A DNA stretch of 64,000 bases from Seonamhaeicola sp. ML3. GTDB lineage: Bacteria > Bacteroidota > Bacteroidia > Flavobacteriales > Flavobacteriaceae. The position numbers and the translations under genes were made by a program. Numbering within the stretch: the first letter of the stretch is position 1; each line of letters opens with the position of its first letter. The stretch is taken from assembly GCF_023273855.1 (NCBI RefSeq), contig NZ_CP096884.1:992001-1056000 (forward strand), in the 5' to 3' direction. Of the stretch, positions 1 through 8,557 are shown piece after piece. A model generated the notes under the pieces. That model was not told the DNA's origin and searched no databases. It saw only the letters and a list, made by a program, of their open reading frames with translations.

Positions 1-869
1 TTAGTTTAGCAGCAGGAGATTACCCGGCCATTATTGGCTTCGATTTAGAGGGTTGGGAGCGCTGGGACACTTCAATCCCAATTGAGCGTTTTTTGTCTCG
101 ATGGGAAAGCGCTATAAAGAACGCCCATAATAATGGCAGTATAATTACGATAAGTTGGCATGCCTCGAATCCATTATCAGGGGGCGATGCCTTTGACAGG
201 ACAAAAGTTGTAGGTGAAATGCTAGAAGGCGGATCCGTAAGGAGTAGGTTTCTACGCTACTTAGAAGATATTGCTTTCTTTCTTAACGAGTTAAAAGACG
301 AGAATGGTCGCCCTATACCCGTTCTCTTTCGCCCATGGCATGAAATGAACGGGGATTTCTTCTATTGGGGCGAAGGTCTTAGAACAAACGAAGAGTTTAA
401 ACAGCTCTACAGGGATACCGTAACTATATTGAGTGAAACGTATAATGTACATAATGCTCTATATGTTTATTCGCCCAACATTGTAACCAACGCGGCTGAG
501 TACATGAAGAATTACCCAGGTGACGATTATGTAGATATGCTCGGTATAGACCTCTATGACTTTAGAAATGGTAATTTTCTCAATGATGCTATTCGGAATT
601 TAGATATCGTTGAAAATATAGCTCGTGAAAAAAATATGCTCTTTGCACTTACCGAAACTGGGATAGAGAATGTACCACAGAGCAACTGGTGGACCGATAA
701 TCTATATAGAGCTATAAGAAGTAGTTCAATAACTTATGTTATGATTTGGAGGAATGCCAGAAAAGACCACTTTTTCGGACCTTATGAAGGGCATCCTTCC
801 GAAGAGGATTTTAGAACCTTTGTATCCAAAGACGTTATCCTATTAAACAGTGATATACAAACGGAATAA
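1..869 (+). CDS. Glycoside hydrolase family 26 beta-mannanase, 5' end missing
   Basis: The frame is open from base 3, so the gene starts before the window; about 288 residues are present. GH26 enzymes are retaining endo-beta-mannanases that cut beta-1,4-mannan or glucomannan. The acid/base region reads RPWHEMNGDFFYWG, the classic GH26 signature with the catalytic Glu after His. A second Glu in FALTETGIE fits the nucleophile at the end of a later beta strand. The protein ends soon after the TIM barrel, with no binding module or type IX sorting domain. The signal peptide, if any, lies outside the window. The stop is only 3 bases from the stop of the convergent radical SAM gene. Family call is firm; substrate is inferred. 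Confidence 0.88.
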   Translation, partial: SLAAGDYPAIIGFDLEGWERWDTSIPIERFLSRWESAIKNAHNNGSIITISWHASNPLSGGDAFDRTKVVGEMLEGGSVRSRFLRYLEDIAFFLNELKDENGRPIPVLFRPWHEMNGDFFYWGEGLRTNEEFKQLYRDTVTILSETYNVHNALYVYSPNIVTNAAEYMKNYPGDDYVDMLGIDLYDFRNGNFLNDAIRNLDIVENIAREKNMLFALTETGIENVPQSNWWTDNLYRAIRSSSITYVMIWRNARKDHFFGPYEGHPSEEDFRTFVSKDVILLNSDIQTE

Positions 870-872
870 TGC

Positions 873-2819
873 TTAACGCCTCTTCTTCTTAGACCTAAAC
901 TTGGCTTTATTTTTTCTTTGATTAAAAGGCACGGCGTCATTAAAGGTATTCTTGGTTTTACCAGGTTTGTTTTTGCGCCATTTGTCGTTTTCTGGCAACA
1001 GCACTTTTAGTAGATCCTGTCTGCCCAACTTATCCAAGGTATTTTTAATCCAAGCCTTATTCTCATTTTTATACCAAAAGAAAAAACGGTGTTGTTCGTC
1101 TTTTTCCTTTTGAGTCTTTGGTGTTTTAACCTTTTCCAGAGTATACGGGTGATAACCACTGTAATAAATCACGGTAGCCACGGTCATAGGTGTAGGCGTA
1201 AACCCTTGTACTTGTTCTAATTGAAAGCCCATGTCTTTGGTTTCAGCAGCCAGGTTGGCCATATCCTCAGCTTCACAGGCCGGATGATTCGAAATAAAAT
1301 AAGGTATTAATTGAAGTTTCAGCTTATGCTTTACATTGATTTTATCAAATCGATCCTTGAATTTATGAAAATATTTAAACGAAGGTTTTCGCATCAATTT
1401 TAAAACGGGATCGCTAGTATGTTCAGGTGCTACTTTTAATCTACCTGAAACATGCTTGGTCATGACCTCTTCGGTATAATCATCAAGTTCTTTGGCATCG
1501 GCATTTTTATTGAATTCGGGTACTAACATATCATGACGAATACCACTACCAATAAAAGACTTTTTCACCTTTGGATGACTATCAACCGCTTGATATAGCT
1601 GCGTTAAAGGTTTATGAGATGTATCTAGATTACTACATATAACAGGCGAAATACAAGAAGGCGCCACACACTTATCGCATATAGATTGAATCTTACCTTT
1701 CATTTTGTACATGTTGGCACTAGGCCCACCAATATCTGATAAATATCCTTTAAAATCAGGCATATTAGCCACTTTATCAACTTCTTTCAATACCGATTCC
1801 TGACTTCGCGAAGCAATAAATTTCCCTTGGTGGGCTGATATGGTACAAAAACTACATCCGCCAAAACAGCCTCTGTGAACATTTATAGAGAACTTGATCA
1901 TTTCAAAAGCAGGTATAGGACCGCGCTTATTGTATTTAGGGTGTGGTAATCTGGTGTAGGGCAAATCAAACGAAGCATCAATCTCATCCTCTGTCATCGT
2001 TGGATACGGCGGATTAATCATCAATGTTTTATCACCAACTTTTTGAAAAATTCGCCTAGCATACAACTTATTGGATTCCTGCTCTATGATTTTAAAGTTG
2101 GATGCGTAGGTTTTTTTATCCTGTAAACAAGTTTCATGTGATGCTATTTCTACATCTTCCCAATTACTGTTTTTTGGAATTTTATCGTCTTCATTGAGTA
2201 GAACGGCCGTTTGCTTTACCGTATTAATACTGCTAAAAGGCACCCCTTTTTGCAACAATCTAACCACCTCACGTAAAGGTTGCTCTCCCATACCATAAAC
2301 CAGCATATCGGCTTTAGAAGTTTCTAAGATAGTTGGCAACAACTTATCGCTCCAATAATCATAATGGGTTACACGTCTTAATGAAGCCTCTATACCTCCA
2401 ATAAGCACAGGAACATCAGGCCATTTTTCTTTTAAGATTTTAGTGTAAACCGTGGTGGCATAATCGGGTCTAAATCCAATATCACCATTGGGTGTGTAGG
2501 CGTCTTTTTTACGGCGTTTCTTGTTGGCGTTGTAATTACTGATCATGGGGTCCATACACCCGCCGGTAACACCAAAGAATAATTTGGGTGCTCCCAACTT
2601 TACAAAATCCTGAAGATTATCATTAACATTGGGCTGGGGTACAATGGCCACTCTTAACCCATAACTTTCCAAAATACGACCAATAACCGCAGGACCAAAA
2701 GACGGATGATCCACATAGGCATCGCCACTAAACAATATAACGTCTAGTTCCTCCCAACCACGAATTTTCACTTCTTTATTAGTGGTTGGCAACCATGCTG
2801 ATAACCTTAACTCCTCCAT
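873..2819 (-). CDS. ygiQ: YgiQ-family radical SAM protein
   Basis: 648 residues, the normal size for YgiQ. The radical SAM cluster motif is CFGGCSFC (Cys-x3-Cys-x2-Cys) in the middle of the chain, after an N-terminal region that resembles a cobalamin-binding/UPF0313 domain. The Lys/Arg-rich C-terminal tail fits the DUF3362 extension of this family. A second Cys-rich patch (CDKCVAPSCISPVIC) follows the core. The reaction is not established; the fold implies SAM-dependent radical chemistry in the cytoplasm. The ATG at 2819 directly follows a Bacteroidota -7 box. The gene is monocistronic, divergent from tsaC and convergent with the mannanase. Confidence 0.9.
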   Translation of the reverse strand: MEELRLSAWLPTTNKEVKIRGWEELDVILFSGDAYVDHPSFGPAVIGRILESYGLRVAIVPQPNVNDNLQDFVKLGAPKLFFGVTGGCMDPMISNYNANKKRRKKDAYTPNGDIGFRPDYATTVYTKILKEKWPDVPVLIGGIEASLRRVTHYDYWSDKLLPTILETSKADMLVYGMGEQPLREVVRLLQKGVPFSSINTVKQTAVLLNEDDKIPKNSNWEDVEIASHETCLQDKKTYASNFKIIEQESNKLYARRIFQKVGDKTLMINPPYPTMTEDEIDASFDLPYTRLPHPKYNKRGPIPAFEMIKFSINVHRGCFGGCSFCTISAHQGKFIASRSQESVLKEVDKVANMPDFKGYLSDIGGPSANMYKMKGKIQSICDKCVAPSCISPVICSNLDTSHKPLTQLYQAVDSHPKVKKSFIGSGIRHDMLVPEFNKNADAKELDDYTEEVMTKHVSGRLKVAPEHTSDPVLKLMRKPSFKYFHKFKDRFDKINVKHKLKLQLIPYFISNHPACEAEDMANLAAETKDMGFQLEQVQGFTPTPMTVATVIYYSGYHPYTLEKVKTPKTQKEKDEQHRFFFWYKNENKAWIKNTLDKLGRQDLLKVLLPENDKWRKNKPGKTKNTFNDAVPFNQRKNKAKFRSKKKRR

Positions 2820-2826
2820 TGCTTTG

Positions 2827-2834
2827 CAAAAATA
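2827..2834 (-). promoter_or_regulatory. Candidate -7 element of ygiQ
   Basis: Read on the minus strand this is TATTTTTG, matching TAnnTTTG, 8 bases before the start codon. No good TTTG box is seen about 19 bases upstream, so a very short leader is predicted with modest confidence. Confidence 0.4.
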
Positions 2835-2925
2835 GCTAAAAAATCACGGTTTGGTGCCTAATAGTTTATTATGATTGATAATTACACTGAAATCATAAGA
2901 AGCACAAGAAAATAAAAAAAGAGTG

Positions 2926-2933
2926 TATTTTTG
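2926..2933 (+). promoter_or_regulatory. Candidate -7 element of tsaC
   Basis: TATTTTTG matches the Bacteroidota TAnnTTTG box and lies 19 bases before the ATG at 2953. No clear -33 box is seen. Confidence 0.45.
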
Positions 2934-2952
2934 CACTTCCTTATTTTAAGAC

Positions 2953-3915
2953 ATGAGCATCATTTCAAAAGATATAGAAAAAGCTGCAGCTATTTTAAGT
3001 GCAGAAAAACTGGTGGCCATACCTACAGAAACCGTGTATGGCTTGGCTGGCAATATCTTTAGTGAAAAAGCGATAAAATTAATTTTCAAGACAAAGCAAA
3101 GACCACTTTTTAATCCGCTTATTGTCCATATACCCTCAATTGAAAGATTAAAAGATATAGCGAGCCACATACCTCCCAAAGCACAGCAATTAGCTGAAAC
3201 GTTTTGGCCAGGCTCCATGACTTTAGTTCTTAAAAAACAGGAGACTATTCCAGATTTAGTAACTGCAGGAAAGGATACCGTTGCGGTAAGAGTTCCTAAT
3301 CACCCCGTAACTTTAGAATTATTAAAACAGCTTGACTTTCCTTTGGCAGCGCCTAGCGCTAACCCCTTTGGAAGCATTAGCCCCACCAAACCGGAACACG
3401 TTACGAGCTATTTTGAAGATAATATCGAACAGGTTTTAGATGGTGGTGCTTGTAAAAATGGTATCGAATCAACGATTATCGGTTTTGAAAATGAAGACCC
3501 TATCATATATCGTCTTGGGTCTTTGTCTATAGAGGACATAGAGAACGTTATCGGTCCTGTTAACTTAAAAAACAAAAAAGAAATAAAACCAGATGCTCCT
3601 GGGATGTTGGCTCGACACTATGCGCCCAATACTCGAACTTTTTTAACTGAAAATGTTTTAGAAGAGATAGAAAAGCATGTGAGCAAACGCATTGGCATCC
3701 TATCCTTTAAAACGCTATTCAAAGATAAACGTATTACCACTCAAATAGTGCTTTCAGAAAAAGGTGACATGGCAGAAGCTATGTCTAGATTGTATGCTTC
3801 CATGCATACTTTAGATGGTCAAAATCTAGATGTTATAATTGCACAACGCTTTCCAGATTACGACCTAGGAAAATCAATAAACGACAGATTGCAGCGTGCT
3901 ACTTTTAGCAGTTAA
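2953..3915 (+). CDS. tsaC: Threonylcarbamoyl-AMP synthase, long Sua5 type
   Basis: Makes threonylcarbamoyl-AMP from threonine, bicarbonate and ATP, the first step of the t6A modification of tRNAs that read ANN codons. The YrdC domain (about residues 5-190) shows IPTETVYGLAGN near the start, a KTKQRP Lys/Arg motif and PSANPFGSISPT. At 320 residues it is longer than TsaC of E. coli and has the Sua5 C-terminal domain, with the linker motif APGMLARHYAP at about residue 214. It stands alone between ygiQ (divergent) and the ribosomal operon. Confidence 0.93.
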   Translation: MSIISKDIEKAAAILSAEKLVAIPTETVYGLAGNIFSEKAIKLIFKTKQRPLFNPLIVHIPSIERLKDIASHIPPKAQQLAETFWPGSMTLVLKKQETIPDLVTAGKDTVAVRVPNHPVTLELLKQLDFPLAAPSANPFGSISPTKPEHVTSYFEDNIEQVLDGGACKNGIESTIIGFENEDPIIYRLGSLSIEDIENVIGPVNLKNKKEIKPDAPGMLARHYAPNTRTFLTENVLEEIEKHVSKRIGILSFKTLFKDKRITTQIVLSEKGDMAEAMSRLYASMHTLDGQNLDVIIAQRFPDYDLGKSINDRLQRATFSS

Positions 3916-3969
3916 TTTTTAATGCTTGCAGCTATCTGATTTTCAGCAAGAAAAAATCCCCAGCTTAGG

Positions 3970-4000
3970 TTTGTTAATCAAATATTTAATCGTAAATTTG
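3970..4000 (+). promoter_or_regulatory. Promoter of the rplM-rpsI operon
   Basis: TTTG at 3970-3973, 19 bases, then TAAATTTG at 3993-4000: an exact match to the Bacteroidota housekeeping consensus in sequence and spacing. The start codon of rplM follows 47 bases later. Confidence 0.8.
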
Positions 4001-4047
4001 CAAACTCTTTTTTGAAGAGGAATGTTTAATATATAAAAATAATTAGT

Positions 4048-4503
4048 GTGGACACATTAAGCTACAAAACGATTTCAGCAAACAAAGCTACTGTTAATAA
4101 AGAGTGGGTTTTGGTTGATGCTGAAGGTCAGACGCTTGGTCGTTTAGCTTCTAAAGTTGCAAAACTTTTAAGAGGTAAGCACAAGCCAAACTTCACACCA
4201 CACGTTGATTGCGGAGATAATGTAATTATTATCAATGCAGAAAAAATCAACTTAACTGGAAACAAGTGGACAGATAAATCATATATCCGTCACACAGGTT
4301 ACCCAGGAGGTCAAAGAAGTTTAACTGCTACTGAATTGTATGGAAAAGATCCAGCAAGAATAGTAGAAAAATCAGTAAAAGGAATGTTGCCTAAGAACAA
4401 ATTAGGGGCAGCTTTATTCCGTAACTTAACAGTTGTTGTAGGTGCTGAGCACAGTCATGAGGCTCAAAAACCTAAAACAATTAACTTAAACGAATTCAAA
4501 TAA
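4048..4503 (+). CDS. rplM: 50S ribosomal protein L13
   Basis: 151 residues, the standard length. L13 is an early-binding protein of the large subunit. It has the hallmark [20 protein letters not shown] stretch and a GMLPKNKLG motif toward the C terminus. The start is GTG at 4048, supported by the family N terminus (DTLSYKT) beginning right there. The stop TAA shares its last base with the ATG of rpsI (TAATG), so the two are translationally coupled, as in most bacteria. Confidence 0.98.
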   Translation: MDTLSYKTISANKATVNKEWVLVDAEGQTLGRLASKVAKLLRGKHKPNFTPHVDCGDNVIIINAEKINLTGNKWTDKSYIRHTGYPGGQRSLTATELYGKDPARIVEKSVKGMLPKNKLGAALFRNLTVVVGAEHSHEAQKPKTINLNEFK

Positions 4504-4889
4504 TGGATGTAATTCACAAAATTGGCCGTAGAAAGACGGCTGTTGCTCGTGTGTATGTTGCCCAAGGAAAGGGAAACATAACTATTAACAAAAAAGACTT
4601 AGCGGATTACTTTACTACTGGAACACTTCAGTATAAAGTTAATCAACCTTTAGCTTTGACTAACAATGAAGGCAACTTTGATATTACAGTTAATGTATAT
4701 GGAGGTGGCATTACTGGCCAAGCCGAAGCTGTACGTTTAGCTATATCTCGTGCTTTATGTGAAGTGGATGCTGAAAACAGAGCTATCTTAAAACCAGAAG
4801 GATTATTAACTAGAGACCCAAGAATGGTAGAGCGTAAAAAATTCGGTCAGAAGAAAGCGCGTAAAAAATTCCAGTTCTCTAAACGTTAA
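4503..4889 (+). CDS. rpsI: 30S ribosomal protein S9
   Basis: 128 residues, full length. S9 contacts P-site tRNA through its basic C-terminal tail, here KKARKKFQFSKR ending in the invariant Lys-Arg. The N terminus has the family motif GRRKTAVARVYV. It overlaps the rplM stop by one base and forms the rplM-rpsI operon. A long stem-loop follows its stop. Confidence 0.98.
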   Translation: MDVIHKIGRRKTAVARVYVAQGKGNITINKKDLADYFTTGTLQYKVNQPLALTNNEGNFDITVNVYGGGITGQAEAVRLAISRALCEVDAENRAILKPEGLLTRDPRMVERKKFGQKKARKKFQFSKR

Positions 4890-4900
4890 AACCTTTTTTC

Positions 4901-4955
4901 GAAGTTTATTTGGATTTGCACTAAACTCAAGTTTAAGCTCATTCAAATAAACTTC
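4901..4955 (+). other. Long stem-loop after rpsI
   Basis: GAAGTTTATTTG at 4901-4912 pairs perfectly with CAAATAAACTTC at 4944-4955. The stem continues three more pairs, including one G-U, to about 15 pairs. A smaller dyad (AAAC/GTTT) sits in the loop. No T-run follows on either strand, so it is not a standard terminator. It may protect the 3' end of the rplM-rpsI mRNA or be part of the rpsB leader. Confidence 0.5.
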
Positions 4956-5024
4956 AAATTAAAATTTAATTAAAAACAGTTATTGTTGTTCCTAGCCCTA
5001 AGGCAGGATTTAGTTTAGCATCTA

Positions 5025-5063
5025 AATGATTAAGGCGAATTAAAAAATGACCACTTAATCATT
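5025..5063 (+). promoter_or_regulatory. Hairpin in the rpsB leader
   Basis: AATGATTAAG at 5025-5034 and CTTAATCATT at 5054-5063 form a perfect 10-base inverted repeat 33 bases before the rpsB start. It is well placed for an autoregulatory S2-binding leader, as rpsB-tsf has in enterobacteria, but that role is inference. Confidence 0.4.
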
Positions 5064-5095
5064 GCTAATTCAACAGAACGTAAACTATTACAAAA

Positions 5096-5869
5096 ATGGC
5101 AGTAGAAGTAAAAGAATTACTTGAAGCAGGTGTACACTTCGGACACCTTACACGTAAGTGGGACCCAAACATGGCCCCTTACGTTTATATGGAACGTAAC
5201 GGTATCCATATTATCAACCTTTACAAAACAGCGGCTAAAATTGATGAAGCTGGTGCAGCTTTAGCAAAAATCGCAGCCTCTGGAAGAAAGATTTTATTCG
5301 TAGCAACTAAAAAGCAAGCAAAAGATATCGTTGCTGAAAAAGCAGGCTCTATTAACATGCCTTACATCACAGAAAGATGGCCAGGTGGTATGTTAACTAA
5401 CTTTGTTACTATCAGAAAAGCTGTTAAGAAAATGGCTTCTATTGATAGAATGAAAAAAGACGGTACTTTTAACACACTTTCTAAGAAAGAGCGTTTACAA
5501 GTAGACCGTTTAAGAGCTAAATTAGAGAAGAACTTAGGTTCTATTAGCGACATGACACGTTTACCAGGTGCGTTATTCGTAGTTGATATTAAGCGTGAGC
5601 ATATTGCAATTAAAGAAGCTCAAAAATTAAACATTCCAATTTTTGCAATGGTAGATACCAACTCAGACCCACGTCAAGTTGATTATGTTATCCCTGCAAA
5701 TGATGATGCTTCAAAATCAATAGACAAGATTTTATCATACGTAACAGATGCTGTTGCTGGTGGTTTAGCAGAACGCAAAGCTGAAAAGGATGCTGCTGCA
5801 GCTGAAAAAGATGCGCCTAAAGCTAAAGAAGCTCCAGCTAAGGCAGTAGTTGCTGAAGAAGAAGAATAA
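5096..5869 (+). CDS. rpsB: 30S ribosomal protein S2
   Basis: 257 residues. S2 joins late to the small subunit and is needed for docking of S1. The family motifs EAGVHFGHLTRKWDPNMAPY near the start, ERWPGGMLTNF, and DTNSDPRQVDYVIPANDDA are all present. The C-terminal 30 residues are an Ala/Glu/Lys-rich low-complexity tail, common in Bacteroidota S2. It is followed by tsf in the universal rpsB-tsf order, with a terminator-like hairpin between them. Confidence 0.98.
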   Translation: MAVEVKELLEAGVHFGHLTRKWDPNMAPYVYMERNGIHIINLYKTAAKIDEAGAALAKIAASGRKILFVATKKQAKDIVAEKAGSINMPYITERWPGGMLTNFVTIRKAVKKMASIDRMKKDGTFNTLSKKERLQVDRLRAKLEKNLGSISDMTRLPGALFVVDIKREHIAIKEAQKLNIPIFAMVDTNSDPRQVDYVIPANDDASKSIDKILSYVTDAVAGGLAERKAEKDAAAAEKDAPKAKEAPAKAVVAEEEE

Positions 5870-5891
5870 ATAACATTAATAAAACATAAAT

Positions 5892-5940
5892 AAGTCGTTT
5901 GGTTCTTTTCTTTGCAGAAATAAATTAAACGACTTTTTTA
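5892..5940 (+). terminator. Intrinsic terminator or attenuator between rpsB and tsf
   Basis: AAGTCGTTT at 5892-5900 pairs perfectly with AAACGACTT at 5927-5935, followed by a T-run to 5939. The loop is 26 bases. Being inside the rpsB-tsf operon, it probably lets only part of transcription reach tsf. Confidence 0.65.
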
Positions 5941-5953
5941 AATTAAAAATACT

Positions 5954-6928
5954 ATGAGTACTACAGTAAAAATAACAGCCCAAGAGGTTAATAAACTTAG
6001 ACAAGCTACAGGTGCAGGAATGATGGACTGCAAAAAAGCTTTAGTAGAAGCTGAAGGTGATTTTGATAAAGCAATTGAAGTTTTACGTAAAAAAGGACAA
6101 AAAGTTGCTGCCAAGAGAGCAGATCGTGAATCTAGCGAAGGTGCTGCTGTAGCAAAAGTAAATGCTGACAATACAGTTGGTGTTGCAATTGTATTAGGAT
6201 GTGAAACCGATTTTGTTGGTAAAAACGAAAACTTTTTAGCACTTGCTAGTCAGTTAGGTGATATCGCTTTAAACACGGCTTCTAAAGAGGAGTTTTTAGC
6301 TGCTGACTTTGACGGAATGACCGTTGCAGATAAATTAGTTGAGCAAACGGGTGTAATTGGTGAGAAACTAGACATCAAAGCGTTTGAAAAAGTTGAAGCT
6401 GCTTACGTTGGTTCTTATGTTCACATAAACAAAATTGCTGCTGTTGTTGGTTTCTCTAGCGTAGTTGATAATGCTGAGACATTGGCTAAAGATGTCGCTA
6501 TGCAAATCGCCTCTATGGGAGCTACTACATTATCTTACAAAGATTTCGACCCAGCTTATGTTGCTTCTGAAACTGAAGCTAGAATTGCTGCAATCGAAAA
6601 AGATAATGAAGAGTTAGAGCGTTTAGGAAAAACACTTAAAAACGTACCAAAATATATCTCTCAATTACAATTAACTGATGAGGCCATAGCACAAGCTGAA
6701 GAGGAAGCCAAAGCTGAATTAAAAGCTGAAGGTAAACCAGAGCAAATTTGGGATAGAATTTTACCAGGTAAAATGCAACGTTTCATTTCTGATAACACAA
6801 CTTTAGATCAGGAACAATGTTTATTAAACCAAAACTTTATTAAAGACGAGAAGAAAACTGTTGAAGCTTACGTTTCTTCTTACGGTGAGGTTGAAATTAC
6901 AGGTTTTAAACGTGTTACTTTAGGATAA
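5954..6928 (+). CDS. tsf: Translation elongation factor Ts
   Basis: 324 residues. EF-Ts is the guanine nucleotide exchange factor for EF-Tu. The N-terminal UBA-like domain carries VNKLRQATGAGMMDCKKAL, and the core has the TDFVGKN motif of the family. It is longer than E. coli EF-Ts (283), as is usual for flavobacteria. Start ATG at 5954. It is followed by two hairpins, the second a strong terminator, so it ends the ribosomal block. Confidence 0.97.
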   Translation: MSTTVKITAQEVNKLRQATGAGMMDCKKALVEAEGDFDKAIEVLRKKGQKVAAKRADRESSEGAAVAKVNADNTVGVAIVLGCETDFVGKNENFLALASQLGDIALNTASKEEFLAADFDGMTVADKLVEQTGVIGEKLDIKAFEKVEAAYVGSYVHINKIAAVVGFSSVVDNAETLAKDVAMQIASMGATTLSYKDFDPAYVASETEARIAAIEKDNEELERLGKTLKNVPKYISQLQLTDEAIAQAEEEAKAELKAEGKPEQIWDRILPGKMQRFISDNTTLDQEQCLLNQNFIKDEKKTVEAYVSSYGEVEITGFKRVTLG

Positions 6929-6932
6929 GCTA

Positions 6933-7009
6933 ATTTCTGCTTTCGCAGAAATCTTAATATCATAAAAAACCATCATTCTAAATTGTTAGAATGATGGTTT
7001 TCTTTTTTT
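6933..7009 (+). terminator. Terminator of the rpsB-tsf unit
   Basis: A small hairpin (ATTTCTGC, loop TTTC, GCAGAAAT at 6933-6952) is followed by a strong intrinsic terminator. AACCATCATTCTAA at 6968-6981 pairs perfectly with TTAGAATGATGGTT at 6986-6999 over a 4-base loop, then comes a T-run to 7009. Confidence 0.85.
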
Positions 7010-7061
7010 AAAAACTTTAATTTACTGTTTGAAAGATATTTTTACCAATTAAGAATATCAT

Positions 7062-7069
7062 TATATTTG
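7062..7069 (+). promoter_or_regulatory. Candidate -7 element of pyrH
   Basis: TATATTTG matches TAnnTTTG and lies 21 bases before the ATG at 7091, which predicts a short leader for pyrH-frr. The -33 box is weak. Confidence 0.5.
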
Positions 7070-7090
7070 CACAACTTCATAAAACATTCA

Positions 7091-7798
7091 ATGAAATACA
7101 AAAGAATACTCCTCAAACTATCTGGCGAAGCCTTAATGGGAAATCGTCAATACGGCATTGACCCAGACCGACTTGCAGAATACGCTAAAGACATAAAAGA
7201 CATAACAGATAAAGGTGTTGAAGTAGCCATAGTTATTGGCGGCGGAAACATATTTAGAGGGCTTTCTGGAGCCAGCAAAGGTATGGATCGTGTGCAGGGA
7301 GACCACATGGGCATGTTGGCTACTGTAATAAATGGATTGGCACTTCAAGGCGCTATGGAAGATGCAGGTATTGAAACCAGGTTACAAACAGCCATTAAAA
7401 TAAATGAAGTAGCAGAGCCTTTCATTAGAAGACGTGCCATGAGACACCTAGAAAAAGGACGTGTTGTTATTTTTGGTGGTGGCACAGGTAATCCTTATTT
7501 TACTACAGATTCCGCAGCCGTTTTAAGAGCCATTGAAATTGAAGCAGACGTTATCTTAAAAGGAACTCGTGTGGATGGCATTTACACTGCAGACCCAGAG
7601 AAAGACAAAACAGCTATAAAATTCAATAATATTTCTTTTGATGAAGTTCTAAGCAAAGGACTCAAAGTAATGGATACTACAGCCTTTACACTTAGTCAAG
7701 AAAACGAATTACCTATTATTGTTTTCGATATGAACAAAAAAGGTAATTTACTAAAAGTTGTTTCAGGAGAGGAAATCGGAACCGTTGTTAATGTTTAA
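7091..7798 (+). CDS. pyrH: UMP kinase
   Basis: Phosphorylates UMP to UDP in pyrimidine synthesis; bacterial PyrH is a hexamer of the amino-acid-kinase fold. Counting from the ATG at 7091 gives 235 residues, the family norm; the longer frame from the TTG at 7067 would run through the promoter. Motifs: [14 protein letters not shown] at the start, [11 protein letters not shown] for substrate binding, [16 protein letters not shown] and the Asp in [12 protein letters not shown]. It is followed 46 bases later by frr, the usual pyrH-frr pair. Confidence 0.97.
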   Translation: MKYKRILLKLSGEALMGNRQYGIDPDRLAEYAKDIKDITDKGVEVAIVIGGGNIFRGLSGASKGMDRVQGDHMGMLATVINGLALQGAMEDAGIETRLQTAIKINEVAEPFIRRRAMRHLEKGRVVIFGGGTGNPYFTTDSAAVLRAIEIEADVILKGTRVDGIYTADPEKDKTAIKFNNISFDEVLSKGLKVMDTTAFTLSQENELPIIVFDMNKKGNLLKVVSGEEIGTVVNV

Positions 7799-7844
7799 TT
7801 TGGCGTAATTTTTGTTTAATTACGTTCTAATAAATTAAAAAACC

Positions 7845-8402
7845 ATGAACGAAGACATACAATTTATATTAGACAGTGCTAAAGAGTCTATGGACAATGC
7901 ACTTAAGCATTTAGAAAAACAATTGGCCAATATTAGAGCAGGAAAGGCAAGTCCTGCTATGCTAGGCAGCGTTATGGTAGATTATTATGGTTCTCAAACC
8001 CCTTTAAACCAAGTGGCCAATGTTAACACCCCAGACGGTAGAACGATTACCGTTCAGCCATGGGAAAAAAACATGCTTCAAGAAATTGAACGCGCCATTA
8101 TGATTGCCAACTTAGGTTTTAATCCAATGAATAACGGTGAAAGTATCATTATCAATGTTCCACCGTTAACAGAAGAACGTAGAAGAGATTTATCTAAACA
8201 AGCAAAGTCTGAAGCTGAAGATGCCAAAGTTGGTATTAGAAATGCGAGAAGAGATGCCATGCATGAGATTAAAAAATTAGAGGATGCTTCTGAAGACCTT
8301 AAAGGGAATGCCGAAATTGACATACAAGAAATGACCGATTCTTACGTTAAGAAAGTGGATGATATTTTCGTAAAGAAAGAAACAGAAATTATGACAGTAT
8401 AG
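7845..8402 (+). CDS. frr: Ribosome recycling factor
   Basis: 185 residues, full length. With EF-G it splits the post-termination ribosome. The three-helix bundle and small beta domain are recognisable: ANIRAGKASPAML early, TPLNQVANVNTPDGRTITVQ in the beta domain, then PPLTEERRRDLSKQAKSEAE. The long helical region is Ala/Glu/Lys-rich as expected. Last gene of the translation block; a palindromic repeat follows. Confidence 0.97.
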   Translation: MNEDIQFILDSAKESMDNALKHLEKQLANIRAGKASPAMLGSVMVDYYGSQTPLNQVANVNTPDGRTITVQPWEKNMLQEIERAIMIANLGFNPMNNGESIIINVPPLTEERRRDLSKQAKSEAEDAKVGIRNARRDAMHEIKKLEDASEDLKGNAEIDIQEMTDSYVKKVDDIFVKKETEIMTV

Positions 8403-8421
8403 TTTTTACTATAACTACACT

Positions 8422-8508
8422 GTCATTCTGAACTCCTGCAAAGCAGGAGAGTTATTTCAGAATCTTATCGGTTTACATAAATAGAATCTGAAACGAGTTC
8501 AGATTGAC
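8422..8508 (+). repeat. GTCAT-ended intergenic palindrome, copy 1
   Basis: The outer ends GTCATTCTGAAC (8422-8433) and GTTCAGATTGAC (8497-8508) are inverted with one mismatch. Inside are a 7-base hairpin (CTCCTGC, AAA, GCAGGAG) and a second arm pair (TTTCAGAATC and GAATCTGAAA). Elements of this style are scattered through many Bacteroidota genomes. A related variant lies at 41453-41533. Confidence 0.6.
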
Positions 8509-8557
8509 AAAACACTTGTTTTTTTCAGAGTTACTATTGCAAACTCTTATAGTTTTT

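Noticed and set aside
4901-4955. Intrinsic terminator after rpsI
   Set aside because: The stem is long, but no T-run follows on the plus strand; the T-run lies before the stem.
8504-8557. Upstream extension of the DUF5686-like protein
   Set aside because: It begins with TTG inside a repeat, and a proper signal peptide starts at the ATG at 8558.
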